NCBI GenBank assembly: GCA_947462335.1
Contig: OX381717.1
Location: 18,405,166 to 18,469,165 of the forward strand
Direction of reading: 5' to 3'
From: Harmothoe impar
Lineage: Eukaryota > Annelida > Polychaeta > Phyllodocida > Polynoidae
DNA length: 64,000 nucleotides
Part shown: piece after piece, positions 62,178 through 64,000 of the stretch
Numbering within the stretch: the stretch's first letter is position 1
How the letters are laid out: the number at the start of each line of letters is the position of its first letter
Translations under genes and position numbers: made by a program
Notes under the pieces: model-generated
Seen by the model: the letters and a program-made list of their open reading frames with translations, nothing else
Database searches by the model: none
What the model was told of the DNA's origin: nothing

Positions 62178-63337
62178 CTGCGGAGAAACAGAAATGTCGA
62201 TTTAACGAGAAAGTAATAGTTAGTTTTAAAATTAAAGCTCAAAAATGTTTTTTGATCCATGTCTCTATCCAATGTATGTGATAGATAAATATTATGAGGA
62301 TACTTTTTTTAAATTACATTTGTATGGATTATTACTGGGAATTAGCAAATTAATATCGACATCTCGTTAAATTTTATCTTTGAGACAGAATTAACATTTG
62401 TCTATGATATCTTTACACTTTGTAAATATAATATCCAAATGAATTTTTACATTATCTTATCATTTTTAAAGAGCTTTAGGGTTTATATAATTCATCTAAT
62501 CTAGAACCATGAAAACACAGGTGAACAAAAACTATGAAACAGACAAAGTGCAATTAACGCTGTAATATTGTGCCCTATGGAAAACAAGAACTCCGCCACA
62601 CCAACACCAAAGATGATATACTATCTATCTATGAACATCAATGTCTTAATTAAATGTAAGAAAGAGGGTAAGCACAAAACGGAGTATTAGTTACCACAAC
62701 AGTAAAAGCCATGTGCCAAGGTCAAGGTAACTAGCCAGGTCACAGGTCACAACTACCGGTACCTTCGTCGTTCTCTGTTTCTTCCTCCCAGTTCATGGAT
62801 TTTTTTACTGCTTTCTTCCAGCGTCGGAATCGTTTGTCTCGATCTAGGAGAAATGGATAGATTGATTTAGATATTTTAGCTGACGGAAAATTATATGGTA
62901 TCTAGCGCATTATGCACTATACATGTACATAAAATATCATATAACAACTCCTTACAACAGAATTCAGTTTATACTTGTATGTATTAGCTTGGGGGGGGGG
63001 GGGGTTCCAATTTTTCTCTTTTTTTTTTTTACAGTAGTAGGGGTAAAATTACATTAAAAATATTAACCTCAAGTTTTTTTGTTTTTTTTTGTGTTTTTTT
63101 AAAACAATGTAGCTCAGGCTTATGTGAAGAGATCTTTACACTTTGTTATTTCAAAGAAACTGTAAAGATATTGAACTAGTCGGCAGGCCTCACCGTTCTC
63201 GGGTATGGCGGGTATGAAGGTGTCGGTGGTGATGGCGGTGAGTCCCTCATCGTCCAGCTTCCACACCTCAATACCCTCCGCACACCCGGCAGCCATCGCC
63301 GCCCCCAGCGCCGTCGTCTCCGGCATCGACGGACGCA
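62086..63337 (-). CDS. GK: Glycerol kinase, C-terminal end (last 3 coding exons)
   Basis: Exons 63194-63337, 62763-62843 and 62086-62177 join in phase. They encode the end of an FGGY kinase: [27 protein letters not shown] (signature near the C-terminus of glycerol kinases), [28 protein letters not shown] (family phrase RYxxWKxAVxxSxGW) and a last exon [30 protein letters not shown]. Glycerol kinase makes glycerol-3-phosphate from glycerol and ATP. The last 25 residues are a hydrophobic segment, matching the tail of animal GK isoforms said to bind the mitochondrial outer membrane. If the last intron is retained, the protein ends EGTGSCDL instead. Upstream exons lie right of the window. Confidence 0.9.
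62763..62843 (-). CDS. GK: Glycerol kinase penultimate exon
   Basis: [27 protein letters not shown]; donor GAAG|GTACCG is weak, and reading through it gives a stop nine codons on. Confidence 0.9.
63194..63337 (-). CDS. GK: Glycerol kinase exon: FGGY C-terminal signature
   Basis: Acceptor CGCTTGCAG, donor AACG|GTGAGG. Encodes [17 protein letters not shown] through PAIPEN. Confidence 0.92.
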
Positions 63338-64000
63338 CTGCAAGCGGAAGAGGGGTTGATACACTCCCAAAGGATCGGCATGATGCACCAATTTTTGAGA
63401 AGGTACAAAAGTACCTATCCCGTTTATTCAGATTGCTCCACAAATACATGTGTTCTTCCAATCGAACAAAACTGGCCCACAAGGAAAGAACCTGTCATTT
63501 TTATTGCAAGCGAGTTCTGATTCTACAGTAAACAATATGGGTCTTTCCTCTGATGATTATAAGGTCACTTAAAATCGATTATCAGCTTTGCGAACACTTT
63601 TTGAATAAAAAGGGTGCAGGAGGGCGCTTTAAAAAAACAACTATTTTCAACACCATGAGGGAGATTATCTTACTATACAGTAGGTATTATGTATGTTTTA
63701 TGGTGTCACTTAAAATTGATTATCAGCTTTGCGGACACTTTTTGGAAAAAATCGGTGAGGCTTTTTTTATTTTTTATTTACTTTTTCTTGGAGGTGCGGG
63801 AGGGCCTTTTATCTTTTTTTGCATAAATTTATGGTCTGCAAAATGAGGTCTAAAATGCCCTTTAAACTTCGTTTTTACCCCTATTATCAGCTGAGATATT
63901 GATATTTTTGCAACATGTCTTCTGATTTTTTTAATATGCGCCCTTTTTAGGCCTTTTTTTTTTCTTAAGGGGTGAAAAATTGGACCAATGTGGCCCTTTT
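63338..64000. mobile_element. Glycerol kinase intron with MITE fragments
   Basis: The end of a hairpin-repeat phrase (ACACTCCCAAAGGATCGGCA, about 63360) follows the exon. From 63560 come two inverted-repeat left ends of the CACTTAAAATTGATTATCAG family (63563 and 63705), then sequence matching the interior of 58996-59351 up to the window edge. Confidence 0.7.

Noticed and set aside
63120..63482. Glycerol kinase exon extended to an upstream Met at about 63482
   Set aside because: The frame upstream of 63338 is intron and repeat sequence; the acceptor TTGCAG at 63338-63343 matches the family boundary.

Overview
This is a gene-sparse, repeat-dense eukaryotic nuclear window. The evidence is GT-AG introns, long AT-rich intergenic DNA, poly(A/T) tracts, minisatellites and many inverted-repeat transposons. 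Gene content (methylthioribose-kinase-like protein, NDUFS2, RBM42, glycerol kinase) and transposon content point to a marine invertebrate, perhaps a mollusc or other lophotrochozoan; I cannot name a species.

Layout. (1) 0.5-17.1 kb, minus strand: N-terminal half of a methylthioribose-kinase-like gene (5 exons visible, the rest lies left of the window). Its introns hold a Ty3/Gypsy fragment, a minisatellite built from its own exon edge, a 5.6 kb long-TIR fold-back element, a tRNA-derived SINE, a tandem array with nested insertions, and a palindromic 31-bp minisatellite. (2) 17.2-24.8 kb: intergenic, with a Harbinger-like element and a TA-flanked element with perfect 27-bp TIRs. (3) 24.8-35.9 kb, minus strand: a large Helentron-type element with a cysteine-protease-like ORF, a Rep/helicase/endonuclease ORF and a spliced RPA-like gene. 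(4) 38.1-51.15 kb, minus strand: complete NDUFS2 (12 coding exons, 466 aa); intron 1 carries a TIR element with a LINE reverse transcriptase nested in it. (5) 51.37-55.78 kb, plus strand: complete RBM42 (5 exons, 611 aa), head-to-head with NDUFS2 across 215 bp. (6) 55.8-62.1 kb: intergenic and full of MITEs. (7) 62.1-63.3 kb, minus strand: the last three coding exons of glycerol kinase, including a hydrophobic tail exon.

Two observations stand out. First, the Helentron's protease frame and its Rep/helicase frame (which has no ATG near its start) meet at an 11-A run where a -1 slip would join them, and its RPA-like partner is spliced and starts next to a full CRE palindrome. Second, in three places the edge of a host coding exon together with its splice site has been duplicated into the neighbouring intron, twice as tandem arrays, giving rows of decoy splice sites.
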